From the NCBI RefSeq assembly GCF_000001735.4, contig NC_003074.8:11842101-11906100 (forward strand): a stretch of DNA of 64,000 bases, in the 5' to 3' direction. Every line of letters starts with the position of its first letter. Within the stretch, counting starts at the first letter, position 1. The notes beneath the pieces were generated by a model. The model was not told the origin of the DNA, ran no database searches, and worked only from the letters and a program-made list of their open reading frames with translations. Position numbers and translations under genes: made by a program. Source of the stretch: Arabidopsis thaliana. Its lineage: Eukaryota > Streptophyta > Magnoliopsida > Brassicales > Brassicaceae. Shown one piece after another: positions 23,538 through 34,686 of this stretch.

Positions 23538-23554
23538 TGGCGTCGTCTGTGGGG
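23538..23554 (+). other. Tat element primer binding site
   Basis: tggcgtcgtctgtgggg follows the LTR by three bases. It is the TGGCGCCGTCTGTGGG-type primer site common in Tat elements, with one apparent C to T change. Confidence 0.75.
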
Positions 23555-23610
23555 ACGGAGGATTCTTGAGTCGTCAGATTTTTTATACAACATTTTCAAG
23601 ACAAGCAGCA

Positions 23611-24202
23611 ATGGCCGTAGAAGACGTCATCATTGCATCATTGGCCAAAATTCTCAAAATCATGCAGCAAACCATGTCGGACATGTCACGTAAGTTCTCG
23701 GATGTGGAAAAAGCCGTTGATACACTACAACCAACCCAGGTATCTTTTAGACAAAATGTTAGTACTATAGAATCTCGTGTTTGTTCTATGAATGCAGGAA
23801 ATCCTGTTGGAGTTCGAAAGACTATTTTCAATTCGCCAAGCTCCCTTGCGCGAGATGGAACCAGCGGACAAACAACTCCAGATGCCGCTAACATGGTAGT
23901 TCAGCCGGGAGACGGGGAAACACAGCTCGGGGACAAAGACCAATTCGCAGATCAGCACGAGCAAGAAAGTCTCGACCAGTTCGAGACCATGAGAAGGTTA
24001 GTCGGGACCTGAAAGAAATAAGATCAAAGTTCCATCAGGCCACTAGTTCGGAGCCGGATATCAATCAGGTCATTGAAGAAGCTCGGCGAACACCTTTCAT
24101 CCCACAAATCGCAAGTTTGAGAATCAGAGATTCTCGGAAGCTCAATCTAGAACCTTACAACGGTTTGGAGGATCCAAAAAGTTATCTCGCAGCTTTTCTA
24201 AT
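23611..24202 (+). pseudogene. Tat gag, 5' part
   Basis: Starting at ATG 23611 (MAVEDVIIASLAKIL) an amphipathic N-terminus leads to a linker. The frame shifts at about 24010 and continues DLKEIRSKFHQATSS, then PFIPQIASLRIRDSRKL and DPKSYLAAFLI. The last word is cut by the CACTA-like insertion at 24203, and the protein resumes at 29791. The gag type is the Tat/Retand capsid. Confidence 0.8.
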
Positions 24203-24440
24203 TATACTACAAGAATACCTTCATTTTGGGACTCTTTGTTGTGACTAAACTTTCAGTCGCAAAATAAACCGACATTTTTGTGATCCTTTTGCGACTAACT
24301 AACGACTGTCGCTAACATGAAGGCAAATTAGTCGCTAACATGAAGGCAAATTAGTCGCTACTTAATGACGAAAACAAATAGTCGCAAAAAAGTCTCAGGT
24401 CTGCGACTATTTACCAACCCGTTAGCGAGAAAAAAATATA

Positions 24441-25215
24441 ATCGCAAAAACATCGCACTTTTGCGACCTTTAAGCTACGTTTAACCGGCGCTCGCGTTTT
24501 GCATTTCAAAATTTGTATTATGAGGTGTGTTTGCAAGTTTTCTTATATGTTTATAGTTTGATTTGATCGATATTAGTTATAAGAATATAATAAATCTCTT
24601 CAATTCCAATGTTTACAAACTAAACATTCAAAAATGCCTAATCTATATCAAGTGTTACATGTTCTTTAACATACAAATAATCTTTTTCAAACAATTATAA
24701 AATAAGTTAAGAAAGCAAAACATTTACAAACCTAACACTTATTTATGTACTCTATACTACTAAATCAGTGCTTCTCAATGATTTATGGATCAAACTCAAT
24801 GGATTTCAAACATTTTATTATACAGTGTCACAAAACAATCGCACTTTTGCGACTTTTAAGTTACGTTTAACCGACGCTCGCGTTTTGCATTTCAAAATTT
24901 GTATTGTGGGGTGTGTTTGCAATTTTTCTTATACGTTTAATAGTTTGATTTGATCGATATTATTTATAAGAATATAATCAATCTCTTCAATTCCAATGTT
25001 TACAAACTAAATATTCAAAAATCCCTAATTTATATCAAGTGTTACATGTTCTTTAACATACAAATAATCTTTTTCAAACAATTATAAAATAAGCTAAGAA
25101 AGCAAAACATTTACAAACCTAACACTTATGTATGTAATCTATACTACTAAATCATTGCTTCTCAATAATTTATGGATCAAACTCAATGGAATTACTGAAT
25201 TTAATAATGTAGAGT
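24441..25215 (+). repeat. 386-bp tandem duplication in CACTA subterminal region
   Basis: The unit starting cgcacttttgcgac (24453) recurs at 24839, offset 386 bp, with a truncated third start at about 25215. The copies keep almost every base (for example the segment caattccaatgtttacaaac), and each begins with a GCGAC cluster. Confidence 0.88.
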
Positions 25216-26372
25216 CACAACACAGTCGCCGTTTTGCGACCAATAAGCTACGTTTAACCTATATTCGACTTATTTTGTGACTAATTGCTGACCTGTTTGT
25301 GATTAAAGACCGACTAGTAGTGCAACTAAGTTGCGACTGTTTTTAATTTCAATCATTTTCTCCAATTTTTTGTCTAAGTGTTTAGGCGCTCAATATTTCC
25401 CCCAAACAATTTAGTGTGCAACGGTTTTGCGACTAAATATAGACTCTTTTTTTAATCAATAATTTATAAAGTCTCGATTTCTTGTTTTTATCGTTTCTTC
25501 TTCTTCTCTTTCAATCTCTTTACAGTTCTGCGGTTAAACGCTCTCACCTCTCTCCTCTTCTTCAACTCGATTTCTTGTTTTTATTGTGTAGATCTAGGGT
25601 TTCTAGATTTAGATTCTCTTCTCTGTTTCAATTCAACCCCTTCGCTTTCTAATTTCACCATTTCTAGATCTAGGGTTTCTTCATTCGTTATGGCTGCTAG
25701 TGGTAAGGGAAAATCAGGTAGAGATAGAGGTAGAGGTAGAGGTCGAGGCCGCGAATCGTCAACTGAAGTCCGAGTCTTCCAGGGTAAAAATCCAGTGTTA
25801 GGTTCGAGTTGTCACGGAGCCTCTTCTCACTCGTCGACCCTAATTTGGCGACACATTCTGCTACAGAATACCATAGGAGCCTATCTTCATAGTATCTGCC
25901 GGCTATTGTACCAAAGACAACGCCACCCCAAACAACACTAACCCCGACTAATTCTTGTTAACCCTTGATCTCTGGTTCTCAACAACCGCCTCCCGTTCAT
26001 CGCAATCTGCCTCCTACTCGTCAACGTCAGGCTCCTACGAGCCAACAACAGCCTCCTACTCGTCAACAAAAGGCTCCTGCTCGGCAACATCAATCTTCGG
26101 GTCTTCAACAACAGCCTCGTCAAACGGAGCAACAAAACACTAATAATCATGAAGAGGAAGATGGGGTAGAAGATTGGGAAGAAGATGGGGAAGAAGACAA
26201 GGAAGAAGAAGAAGACCCTAATTCCCCCGAAGAAGAAGACCCTAATGTCGACTATCAAGATCTGTTGGATTCTTTACTAGCCCTTCCAGGTCGACAACAG
26301 CTTCCACTTCTGTCTGAAAAGCCTATCCCTGGGGTCGAGACTCTCTGGTAATCTCTATCTTTTCACCTTTTT

Positions 26373-26525
26373 TAGATATCATTTTGAGTTGGTGATTGAG
26401 CTTAGTAACCGGTTGTGTTTTTATAGATATCATTTTGAGTTTGTGATTGAGCTTAGTAACCGGTTGTGTTTGTATGGATATTATTTTGAGTTGGTGATTG
26501 AGCTTAGTAAGCGGTTGTGTTTGTG
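26373..26525 (+). repeat. Three tandem 51-bp repeats in intron 1
   Basis: Units begin at 26373, 26424 and 26475 and share attttgagttggtgattgag and cttagtaaccggttgtgttt. They lie just inside the donor of the first intron. Confidence 0.9.
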
Positions 26526-26582
26526 AATGACCATCTGTTTTGAGAGCGTTTTTAATTAAGTTGTTAATTCTCTGTTGGTTGC

Positions 26583-27780
26583 TGATAACGTTCAAATTAC
26601 CCTAAGAACTACTCTCTCAAATAAGAGATCAGTTGCAGTATTTAAGGATCGAATTCACAAAGTTCTTTTGTTCAAACAATGAGTTGAATGTCGAGATTAA
26701 GCTAGTAGGTGATGATTGAAATAAAATGAGAGCAAAGTAAAAAGACAGCAGATTGATTGTGTGGTAAATGATTAAATAAAGAGCTAGGAACAGGGTATTC
26801 TCAGGATACTATTGGTTAGTAGATCTAATGAAAGCTAGGTTGTTATCGAACCATTCTTAAACTCAAACTCTAATTATGGAATAACCGGTGGTGTTCCGCG
26901 AAACTCCCTATATCTATAGCTAAGAATAACCGGAGAAGCCGAGAGATTATTAACCTAAATATGCATTCTTATCAAGTTTGATTGTTCACCTTAGTAGATA
27001 AGCCGATTTTTATTACACACCTATAAACCAGGCTCATCAAATAATAGATCCAACTACAAATACCTATGGTGGGCATATCTATTGTCTGGATTCAAAATCT
27101 AGTTAATTACTCTAGATCTACCATTAAACATAATCAAAGATGAAGAATTCTACCGATAACCTAGCAAAGGGGCAATCTACTAAACCATATGAATCCCTAA
27201 TGAGAAACTATATTCCTAACAAGCAGAGTACTCAAACATATTGAATGAAACAAACAACATGATTGAATAAGAAAGCATAAACACAGCAATACATATAAGG
27301 GAAAGAAAGGATCCCTTCACTGTATTAAGAACTGAATTCAATCTCTGAAGAACAAATGATGAATAGCTTATGTCTCTGAAAATAGGGATTTGCAAAAAGC
27401 TTGATAATAAGAAACTAAAGTCTAAAACAATGTATATAAACCCTATAAAACGTCCAGGGACTAATAATGCAAATAGGGAAGTCCTCTGGGGCAAATTTCT
27501 TCTTCTATAAACTTGAAAGCGTCTTGGACTTTGCTGGGCCAAAACTGGTGTCGATCGACACCAAGAGTGTGTCGATCGACACTCCTTTGAATTTGGGACT
27601 GAAAATCGTCCTTAGCTTCCTTTTCCTTAGCTTTTGCTCCAAAATGTCTCCTTATCTCCATTGTTGTCCCACTGTATAATACACCTGAAAAGACACTAAA
27701 AAGACTCGAGAAATAACATAAAGACTCAAAATCATATACCTAAAACATAGATCAAATTAGTGAAAATAGGGATATATCAG
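26583..27780 (-). repeat. Solo LTR of the Athila-like family in CACTA intron 1, TSD GTTGC
   Basis: This 1198-bp LTR is inverted relative to the one at 11041. Plus-strand termini are TGATAACG and GGATATATCA, flanked by identical GTTGC (26578-26582 and 27781-27785). It carries the dyads ggtgtcgatcgacacc and gtgtcgatcgacac (27548-27584). It lies wholly within an intron, so it need not have interrupted the protein. Confidence 0.93.
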
Positions 27781-29309
27781 TTGCATCAACTAAAGTCTTT
27801 GTAGTTTGTATACTTACGAGTTATTTTTCCATTGTCTAATGTGATATCAACTTAATATTGTGTCTTTTGTTACAGGTTTAACCGGCACAAGGGGAAGCTG
27901 TCTAGAGTGATTGCTGGAATATTTCGGAGGAAGTTTGATGGGCCTTACTTCAGTTGGAAGGTTACACCAATACACATTCAAGAGAGATACTTTAGGAATT
28001 TTGCGGTACTATCTTATAAACCTTTCATTATGTTATTGTATATATGAAGTATCTTTGCTAACTTAACTACTTGTTTTGTAGCGGAAGTATAATTGGGATA
28101 GTGGGATTACTGAGCTTGTTAAAGAAGGATTCTTGGTTATAGCCAAGAAGCGTATGAAAGGGATTGTCAGTCAAGCAAAGAAGAGTGGTTCACAACCACC
28201 GTGGATTCGAGATAAACTTTGGGGTCGGATGTGGGAGCATTGGAACACTGGAGATGCTATTGAGAGAAGTGAGAATGCTTCACATTGTAGAAACTCTACT
28301 CGTGGAGGTCTTGGAGTGCACAAACATGTAGCTGGTCAGAAATCATTTGTGCAAGTTCATCAAGAGATGGTAATATTTCTCTTTTTATCCAAATGATTCA
28401 CTTAACAGATTATCTAATGTTGCTTATATGATTTTAATCTCTTTTATTTTCATTGTAGGAGGAACGTTTGAAGTGACCTGTCACATTTGGAGAAGTGTTT
28501 ATTGCAACACATACTAGGGCTGATGGATCTTTTGTGGATCAAAAATCTCAACAAGTTGGTGAGGCGTATGCGCAGAGCCTTGAAGAGAGGATGTCTGAAA
28601 TAGATCGGGATGGTCCTCAAACTTCTGACAATTCCTCTCAGCATTCAACTCAGCGTACACTCAGCCTTGAAGAGAAGAATGAGATCTTTCTTAAGGTTAT
28701 TAATTTCTGTTTTTATTTACTTAGAATGCTTGTCTTTGTTTGCTTGGAAATTATGATTGTCTTACTCTTTGTTTGATGAGTGATAAATGCTTAGAGTAAT
28801 GATGATTCTCTTTTTTTGGTTCTCATGATTTAATTCATTTTATTTGTGCCTTTGTCTTCTTGTTTTAGTGTACTCATATAGATGGCAAAGGCAACCCTTA
28901 TGGCCTTGGATCGCTTGTGGAGACGCTGAACAAAAGAAAAAAGAACGAGTGTTATGCGAGCTCTTCTACATCAACCATTGTGGATCTTCAAGATCAGCTG
29001 CAGAAGAAGATATCAGAACATGAAGCTCAAAATGCAAAACGTGATGAGGATCACTAGCAATATCAATCTCGGATGGAGAAGCTTCTCCTCTTCATGAAGG
29101 AAAAAGATCCTAAGTTGGCTGCATTTTTGCCTACTGATTCTATAGAACCCGAACCACCCCTCCCACCAACCACCACAGGCACCCAGCTAAACAAGCCAGC
29201 TCCAAGCACATTTTCAACCACCACATGCACCCCAGAAGACACCGGATTAGGCACCACTCCATTAGCCTCCACTTCAGCTACTTTGTCTGATACTTCTTCT
29301 AACCATTGA

Positions 29310-29790
29310 ACTTGATTTTCTAATGAATTTTTGAAAAACTTTGTCTTTTGTTGAAAACTATTTAGGATGATAATATAATGTATGAGTGAATGATTTTATG
29401 AATGTTAACTTGTTTCATGTTTTTAATCCTCTTTATTTACTACTAATAGCTTCTCAATTCAAAATCTAATCAGGTTTAGGAGATTGGTAACAGACAGTAG
29501 AACAAAGAGTCCCAAATCACTTGAGACCGACAATTTTTGTCTCAAAACTGTCTTAAGTAAGCGGCGTTGCTTTTTAGTCGGATATCTACAACTTTCTAAA
29601 GTAGTCACATACCGGTCGCTTATGTGCGACTGAAAACTGCTTTCAGATAATAGTCGTAAATAAGCGACCCTGTTGTGACTAATTTATTTAGCGACCGTTT
29701 TTTAGCGACAATTTTTTCAGTCGTTATATAGTCGTAAAACCTTGGTTTGCGACTGATTTGAGACTAATTTGGGGGTTGAAAATGACGGGT
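29310..29790 (+). repeat. CACTA right subterminal region
   Basis: After the gene stop this stretch has no protein and holds at least ten GTCGC/GCGAC-type words in both orientations between 29520 and 29760. It is the counterpart of the left end (24240-24480). Confidence 0.75.
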
Positions 29791-30740
29791 TAATCGCCGC
29801 AGGAGGAGTTGACTTGGATGAAGCTGAGGAAGACGCGGGGTACTCCAAGCTCTTTTCTGAGAATCTTTGTGGACAAGCGCTGATGTGGTTCACCTAATTA
29901 GAGCCACGTTCAATCAGTAACTTCAACGAATTGTCAGCCGTGTTTTTGAAACAATACTTCATTCTTATGGATAAGAGCATTTCGGACACCGATGTTTGGA
30001 ATTTGTCACAAGGGCCGAATGAGTCATTTTGGATTTTTATGACCAAATTCAAGGGTGTACTTTCAAAGCTTCCAAGGATTTCGCAACAATCGGCTTTGTC
30101 TGCCCTACGAAAAGGCTTGTGGCATGATTCAAAATTTTAAAAGGATCTAATACTACACAAGCCGGACACAATTCAAGATGCACTTTTTCGAGCAAACAAC
30201 TGGACGGAAGTAGAAGACGAAAAAGAAAGTTTTGCAAAATGGAATGAGCCAGCAAAACCGGCGGTTACTTTTCCTGCCAAGAAATTCGAGCCCAGGGAAA
30301 ACCAAGGGCCAAGGAAGTTTGGATTGCAACCTTTTAACAATAACGTCTGGAAGCAGTTCCAAGGAAAAGGAAAGTCAAACACCTGGGTCCGAGATGAAAG
30401 TCTATACTGCGACATACATATGGTAATCAGACCTCTAACCAAAGATTGTAGTGTCCTCAAAAGGCATCTCGCTGAACTATGGGCCAGCGAAGATCTTTCC
30501 AAATTCAACATAGACGATTTCGTGAAGAAATATCACGAAGCTAGGGATAACTCCGAAGTTCAAAATTCAAAAAGGCCAAGGTTGACCAATGAAGAAGAAC
30601 CAAGGAGTTCGAAGGGGAAGATCAATGTAATCCTTGGAGGCTCCAAACTTTGCCGAGATTCTATTAGTGCAATCAAAAAGCATAGGCGAAATGTTCTACT
30701 TAAATCAAGTTTGAGTGAAGAAGTTAACTACCAAGGCGCT
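29791..30740 (+). pseudogene. Tat gag, 3' part
   Basis: Translation resumes as [20 protein letters not shown] and continues through [18 protein letters not shown], FNELSAVFLKQY, SQGPNESFWIFMTKF and LRKGLWHDSKF-stop. Two internal stops (CAA to TAA at WFTQLE is likely) interrupt it. From 30324 a long open frame carries the nucleocapsid-like part ([21 protein letters not shown], resembling the CxFHxxxGHxTxDC knuckle of Tat gag) and leads into protease. Confidence 0.8.
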
Positions 30741-31220
30741 TCAATATCATTTGACGGGAAAGAAACGCGACACCTTGAAAGACCTCATGATGACGCTCTA
30801 GTCATTACACTGGACGTGGCTAACTTTGAAGTCTCAAGAATTCTCGTCGATACGGTTAGTTCGGTTGATTTAATCTTTCTAGGTACTTTGGAAAGAATGG
30901 GAATTAGTCGGGTAGACATAGTGGGACCTCCATCCCCTTTGGTGGCTTTCACAAGCGGTTCAACCATGTCTCTTAGAACAATCAAGCTACCAGTTCTAGC
31001 TGGAAAAATGTCGAAGATTGTGGACTTTGTCGTTTTTGATAAACCGGCAGCTTACAACATCATCCTCGGGACTCCTTGGATTTATCAAATGAAGGCGATC
31101 CCCTTTACGTATCATCAATGCATCAAATTTCCAACTCCAAGCGGAGTAGAAACAATTCGAGGAGATCAAGAAGCTTCGCGGACATGTTATATGGCTAGCC
31201 ACCGTTTGAAGATCCAATAG
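30741..31220 (+). pseudogene. Tat retropepsin with altered active site
   Basis: The domain is complete in an open frame: [20 protein letters not shown], then the catalytic triplet reads DTV (30849-30857) instead of DTG, and the domain ends with [18 protein letters not shown], the usual ILGRPWL position. It is followed by [15 protein letters not shown] sequence typical of Tat proteases. The G to V change needs one G to T substitution and should abolish activity, since that glycine is invariant in aspartic proteases. Confidence 0.82.
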
Positions 31221-31277
31221 CAATTAACAAAGCCCGCGAAGAAAGGAATAATCCCAAGATTTTCTAGTGGGTAGAAA

Positions 31278-32162
31278 GTGGATGATCTCGTGATCGAAGT
31301 TATGTTAGAGGAGGACAAACAAGATTGGAATCTTCGAATTGGAGCTACTCTAACCGGGGAAATAAAAGAGGCCATAATAGAGCTTTTGAAGAAAAATAAA
31401 GCGTCGCTTTCGTGGTCAGCAACGGATATGCTTGGCATAGATCCAAGCATAATCTGCCACGAGCTAAACGTGAATCCAAGCTTCAAACCTGTAAAACAAA
31501 AAAGAAGAAAACTCAGAGTGGAACGAGCAAAGGTGGTAAATGACAAAGTGGACAAGCTTTTACAGATAGGATCTATAAGGGAGGTGCAATACCCGAATTG
31601 GGTGGCAAACACTGTCGTGGTAAAAAAAAAGAATGGAAAGGACAGGGTATGCATCAACTTCACAAACCTCAATAAATCTTTCCCGAAGGACAGTTTCCCG
31701 CTTCCGCATGTAGATCGCCTTGTGGAATCAACCACTTTGGACGAGTTACTAACTTTCATGGACGCTTTCTCAGGTTATAATCAAATAATGATGAATCCCG
31801 AAGATCAAGATAAGACGTCATTTATCACGGATAGAGGTATTTATTGTTACAAGGTAATGCCTTTTGGTTTAAAAAATGCAGGAGCTACTTATCAACAATT
31901 GGTCAACAAAATGTTCCACGAGCATCTTGGGAAGACGATGGAAGTTTACATAGATGATATGTCAGTCAAGTCGTTAAAGAAAGAGGACCACGTTAAGCAT
32001 TTAGAAGAATGTTTTGAGATTCTCAATCAATACCAAATGAAGCTAAAGCCGACGAAGTGCACGTTCGGAGTCCCATCCGGAGAGTTCCTTGGTTGTATTG
32101 TGACCAAAAGGGAAATTGAAGCCAATCCGAACCAAATCAATGCCTTGAAGTACATCGGTTAA
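31278..32162 (+). pseudogene. Tat reverse transcriptase
   Basis: An open frame of 294 codons covers most of RT: thumb-side SWSATDMLGIDPSIICHELN, finger motif VRINF-like VCINFTNLNKSFPKD, FPLPHVDRLVE, then the palm LLTFMDAFSGYNQI and the catalytic box YIDDM (31947-31961), where plant Tat elements usually have YVDDM. CTFGVPSGEFLGCIV follows. The frame ends at a stop after KYIG, where Q (CAA) is expected, and a one-base shift follows. Confidence 0.88.
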
Positions 32163-32775
32163 CTGGCCGGATTGCAGCTTTGAACCGTTTTATTTCAAGA
32201 TCAACAGATAAATCTTTGCCTTTTTACCAAATTCTAAAAAGAAACAAAGAATTTCTTTGGGATGAGAAATGTGAAGAAGCATTTGGACAGCTTAAGGCGT
32301 ACCTAATCACTCCACCCGTATTGTCCAAACCGGAAGTGGATGAAAAGCTCTATTTATATGTTTTGGTGTCAAACCATGCAGTTAGCGGAGTCTTGATACA
32401 GGGGGATCGTGGCGAATAAAAACCGATTTACTACATAAGTAAGTCTAAGACAGATCCAGAGACCAAGTACACAATGATAGAAAAACTCGCACTTGCGGTG
32501 GTAACCTATGCCCGGAAGCTGCGTCCATATTTCCAGTCTCATCCAATCGAAGTGTTAACCAACCAGCCACTTCGAACAATTCTTCATACTCCAAGTCAGT
32601 CCGGAAGATTGGCGAAGTGGACAGTGGAGTTAAGTGAGTATGATATAGAGTACAAGAGCCGAGTCGCCATGAAGGCCCAAGTTTTGGCAGATTTCTTGAC
32701 CGAATTACCAGTGCTTAGCACACTAGAACAACCAGATAATCAAACTTGGAAGTTGCATGTATATGGATTTTAAAT
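32163..32775 (+). pseudogene. Tat RNase H (retroviral-type)
   Basis: The domain continues from RT after a frameshift: LNRFISRSTDKSLPFYQIL, FLWDEKCEEAFGQLK, LYLYVLVSNHAVSGVLI, then a stop at GE-stop-KPIYY (CAA to TAA), and TMIEKLALAVVTYARKLRPYF, LTNQPLRTIL. It ends KAQVLADFLTELP. The usual first catalytic aspartate (YLaVS/YLYvsd) reads YVLVS, so the active site is doubtful. Confidence 0.8.
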
Positions 32776-33130
32776 CAAAACAAGGATCCGGAGTGGGAAT
32801 AAAGTTGGAATCTCCAACATTGGAAATTCTTGAACAATCATTCCGTTTATTATTTAGTGCTTCTAACAACGAGGCAGAGTATGAAGCTCTAATCACCGGA
32901 CTGAGGCTAGCACAAGGAATTGGAGCCGAAGAAGTGATTGCTTATTGTGATTCGCAACTAGTTGTTAACAAGTTCAATGGAGATTATGAAGCCAAATATT
33001 CAAGAATGGAAGTATACCTCAAAGTAGTGAAAGATTTGGCTAAGAACTTCAAAAAATTTGAACTCATTCGCATACCGCGAAGAGAAAATACGATTGGGAT
33101 GCACTTGCTGCGCAAGCATCAACGTCGGAT
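32745..33130 (+). pseudogene. Second, archaeal-type RNase H (aRNH)
   Basis: A second RNase H domain starts LHVYGF / MYMDFKSKQGSGVGI and contains the signatures SNNEAEYEALITGLRLA (glutamate motif) and VIAYCDSQLVVNKFNG (aspartate motif), ending IPRRENT. Having this extra RNase H after the usual one is characteristic of the Tat lineage. The usual first motif (VDGSS) is damaged to MDF. A stop and frame change at the DGF boundary separates it from the upstream domain. Confidence 0.85.
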
Positions 33131-33149
33131 CCTGAGGTAAAAAGAGTCA

Positions 33150-33492
33150 TCCCGGTGGAATGTATTTCAGAACGGAGCATTAAAGAGGAGAAAGAAACAC
33201 CCGTCATTACAAGGTCCCGAGCTACGGCACGTGATCATGGAGAACCTGAGATAGAATTGCCACCTGTCAAACGAAGAAAGTCAAAGGGTTCAACCATACC
33301 CGAGCCCAACGTGTCAAAAGAAAACAGTAGCGCAGAGCATGTCAATCTGACAGTAGACGTAGTTCCAGAAACAGTTATAGAAACCGAGCCACTAATCTAG
33401 GAGGATATTCTTGAACCAAATGAGCATCCCAAACCGGAACCACGGATATTCTACGAGATCGACCAAATTTCGGCTAAAGATTGGGGGGCTGA
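33150..33492 (+). pseudogene. Linker between aRNH and integrase
   Basis: An 81-codon open stretch of low-complexity charged sequence (ITRSRATARDHG, VKRRKSKGSTIPEPN) with no recognised domain, then a stop. Such linkers of variable length occur between aRNH and integrase in Tat elements. Confidence 0.5.
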
Positions 33493-34686
33493 TTGGAGGG
33501 AGCCAATAAAACATTACATTGTGACAGGCGAGCTCCCAAAAATAAGTGGCAAACCAGAAAAATGAGAATCGTTAGCGCGAAATTTTGTTTATCAAAAGAC
33601 GCGTTGTATAGACGAGGTGTCAGCGACCCTTACCTATTATGCATCTATGGACCCGAAGTCGAAATTGTCATGAGCGAAGTGCATGAAGGTTTGTGTGGTA
33701 GTTATTTGTCAGGAAGGGCCATGGCTTTTAAGATTAAAAGAATGGGAAATTATTGGCCCACTCTGATCACGGATTGTGTTAAGTACTCCCAGCGGTGTAA
33801 ACGTTGCCAACTTCATGCACCTCTAACCACCAACCGTCGGAGTTATTCTCCTCCATTTCTGCCCCATACCTGTTTATGAGGTGGTCGATGGATATCATTG
33901 GACCATTGCACAGGTCAACCCGAGGTGTGCAATATCTTTTGGTCTTAACTGACTACTTCTCGAAATGGATTAAGGCCGAAGCATACGTGAGCATCAAGGA
34001 CTCGATGGTAAAAACTTTCATTTGGAAAAACATTATATGTCGACACGGTGTCCCATACGAGATAGTTACAGACAATAGACCACAATTAATTTCACACGAA
34101 TTCGAAGCTTTCTATTCAGATTGGGGAATCAAAGTTAGTTACTCTACTCCACGGTACCGGCAAGGAAATGGTCAAGCCGAAGCCGCGAACAAGACAATCC
34201 TAAACAATCTAAAAAAGCGACGAGCTCCAACCCGTTTTATGGGCTTACCGCACAACTACTAGGCGTTCTACTGGGGAAACTCCATTTTCTTTGGTATACA
34301 TGATGGAGGCATTGGTTCCGACTGAGCTCAAAATGCCTGGACTTTGCCGAATAGAGGAAAACTCTGCAATGCTCGATGATTCGATAGATACTATCAATGA
34401 AAGGCGAGATCAAGCCTCAATCTGAATTTAAAATTACCAGCAAGCAGCACCTCGGTATTACAATACCTAAGTCAAAAGCAGGCCTTTCTTTGTAGGCGAT
34501 TTTGTGCTAAACCGTGTTTTTGACAATAAGAAGGAAAAAGGAGCAGGCAAGCTCGGTATTAATTGGGAAGGACCTTACATTGTTACCGAAGTGGTTCACA
34601 ATGGTGTTTACAGGTTAAAAGATTTAGAAGACAGGCCAGTCCAATGTCCATGGAATGTGGTGAATTTAAAGAAGTTTTATGTTTAA
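33493..34686 (+). pseudogene. Tat integrase
   Basis: The zinc-binding region ends in [20 protein letters not shown] and CKRCQLHAP. The core has [14 protein letters not shown] (first D), [12 protein letters not shown] (second D; usually TDNGPQF) and [18 protein letters not shown] (catalytic E). The frame ends with a stop after LPHNY, where W (TGG) is expected. The C-terminal [20 protein letters not shown] and [10 protein letters not shown] region closes at 34686, which is the end of pol. Confidence 0.85.

Larger units (their letters stand above)
25690..29309 (+). pseudogene. CACTA-encoded Transposase_24 (Ptta/En/Spm) protein gene, five exons
   Basis: The ATG at 25690 opens MAASGKGKSGRDRGRGRGRG, an RG-rich start. 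After a frameshift near 25950 come a Q/P-rich stretch and an acidic stretch (EEDGVEDWEEDGEEDKEEE). Exons by GT/AG reading: 25690-26347, 27876-28005, 28082-28369, 28459-28695, 28869-29309. The domain region reads SRVIAGIFRRKFDGPYFSWK, YFRNFARKYNWDS, HKHVAGQKSF and FIATHTRADGSFVDQK, the Transposase_24 pattern. A coiled coil and a P/T-rich tail follow. In-frame stops at 28474 (TGA, expected CGA) and 29055 (TAG, expected CAG) both look like C to T changes. The protein is thought to bind DNA rather than cut it. Confidence 0.82.
24203..29790 (+). mobile_element. CACTA-like DNA transposon nested in Tat gag
   Basis: Removing 24203-29790 restores the gag reading (AAFLI then AAGGVDL), with TAAT present at both joints (24199-24202 and 29791-29794). 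The left terminus is TATACTACAAGAATACC, close to the CACTACAAGAA terminus of CACTA elements. Both ends are dense in GTCGC/GCGAC words in both orientations, which is the subterminal-repeat pattern of this superfamily. It encodes one spliced gene with a Transposase_24-type (En/Spm Ptta) domain. No TNP2-type transposase is seen, so it is non-autonomous. The right terminus does not match the left well. Confidence 0.8.

Noticed and set aside
23583..23964. Minus-strand frames of 103 and 79 codons opposite Tat gag
   Set aside because: Shadows of the gag frame; no domain, and the antisense genes of this element lie in its 3' part.
25580..25690. tctagggtttctag words resembling plant telomere repeats
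   Set aside because: They are isolated CTAGGGTTT words in the 5' leader of the CACTA gene, not a tandem TTTAGGG array.
31187..31759. 190-codon minus-strand frame opposite the RT gene
   Set aside because: RT is on the plus strand with all motifs; the minus frame is a mirror frame with hydrophobic low-complexity content.
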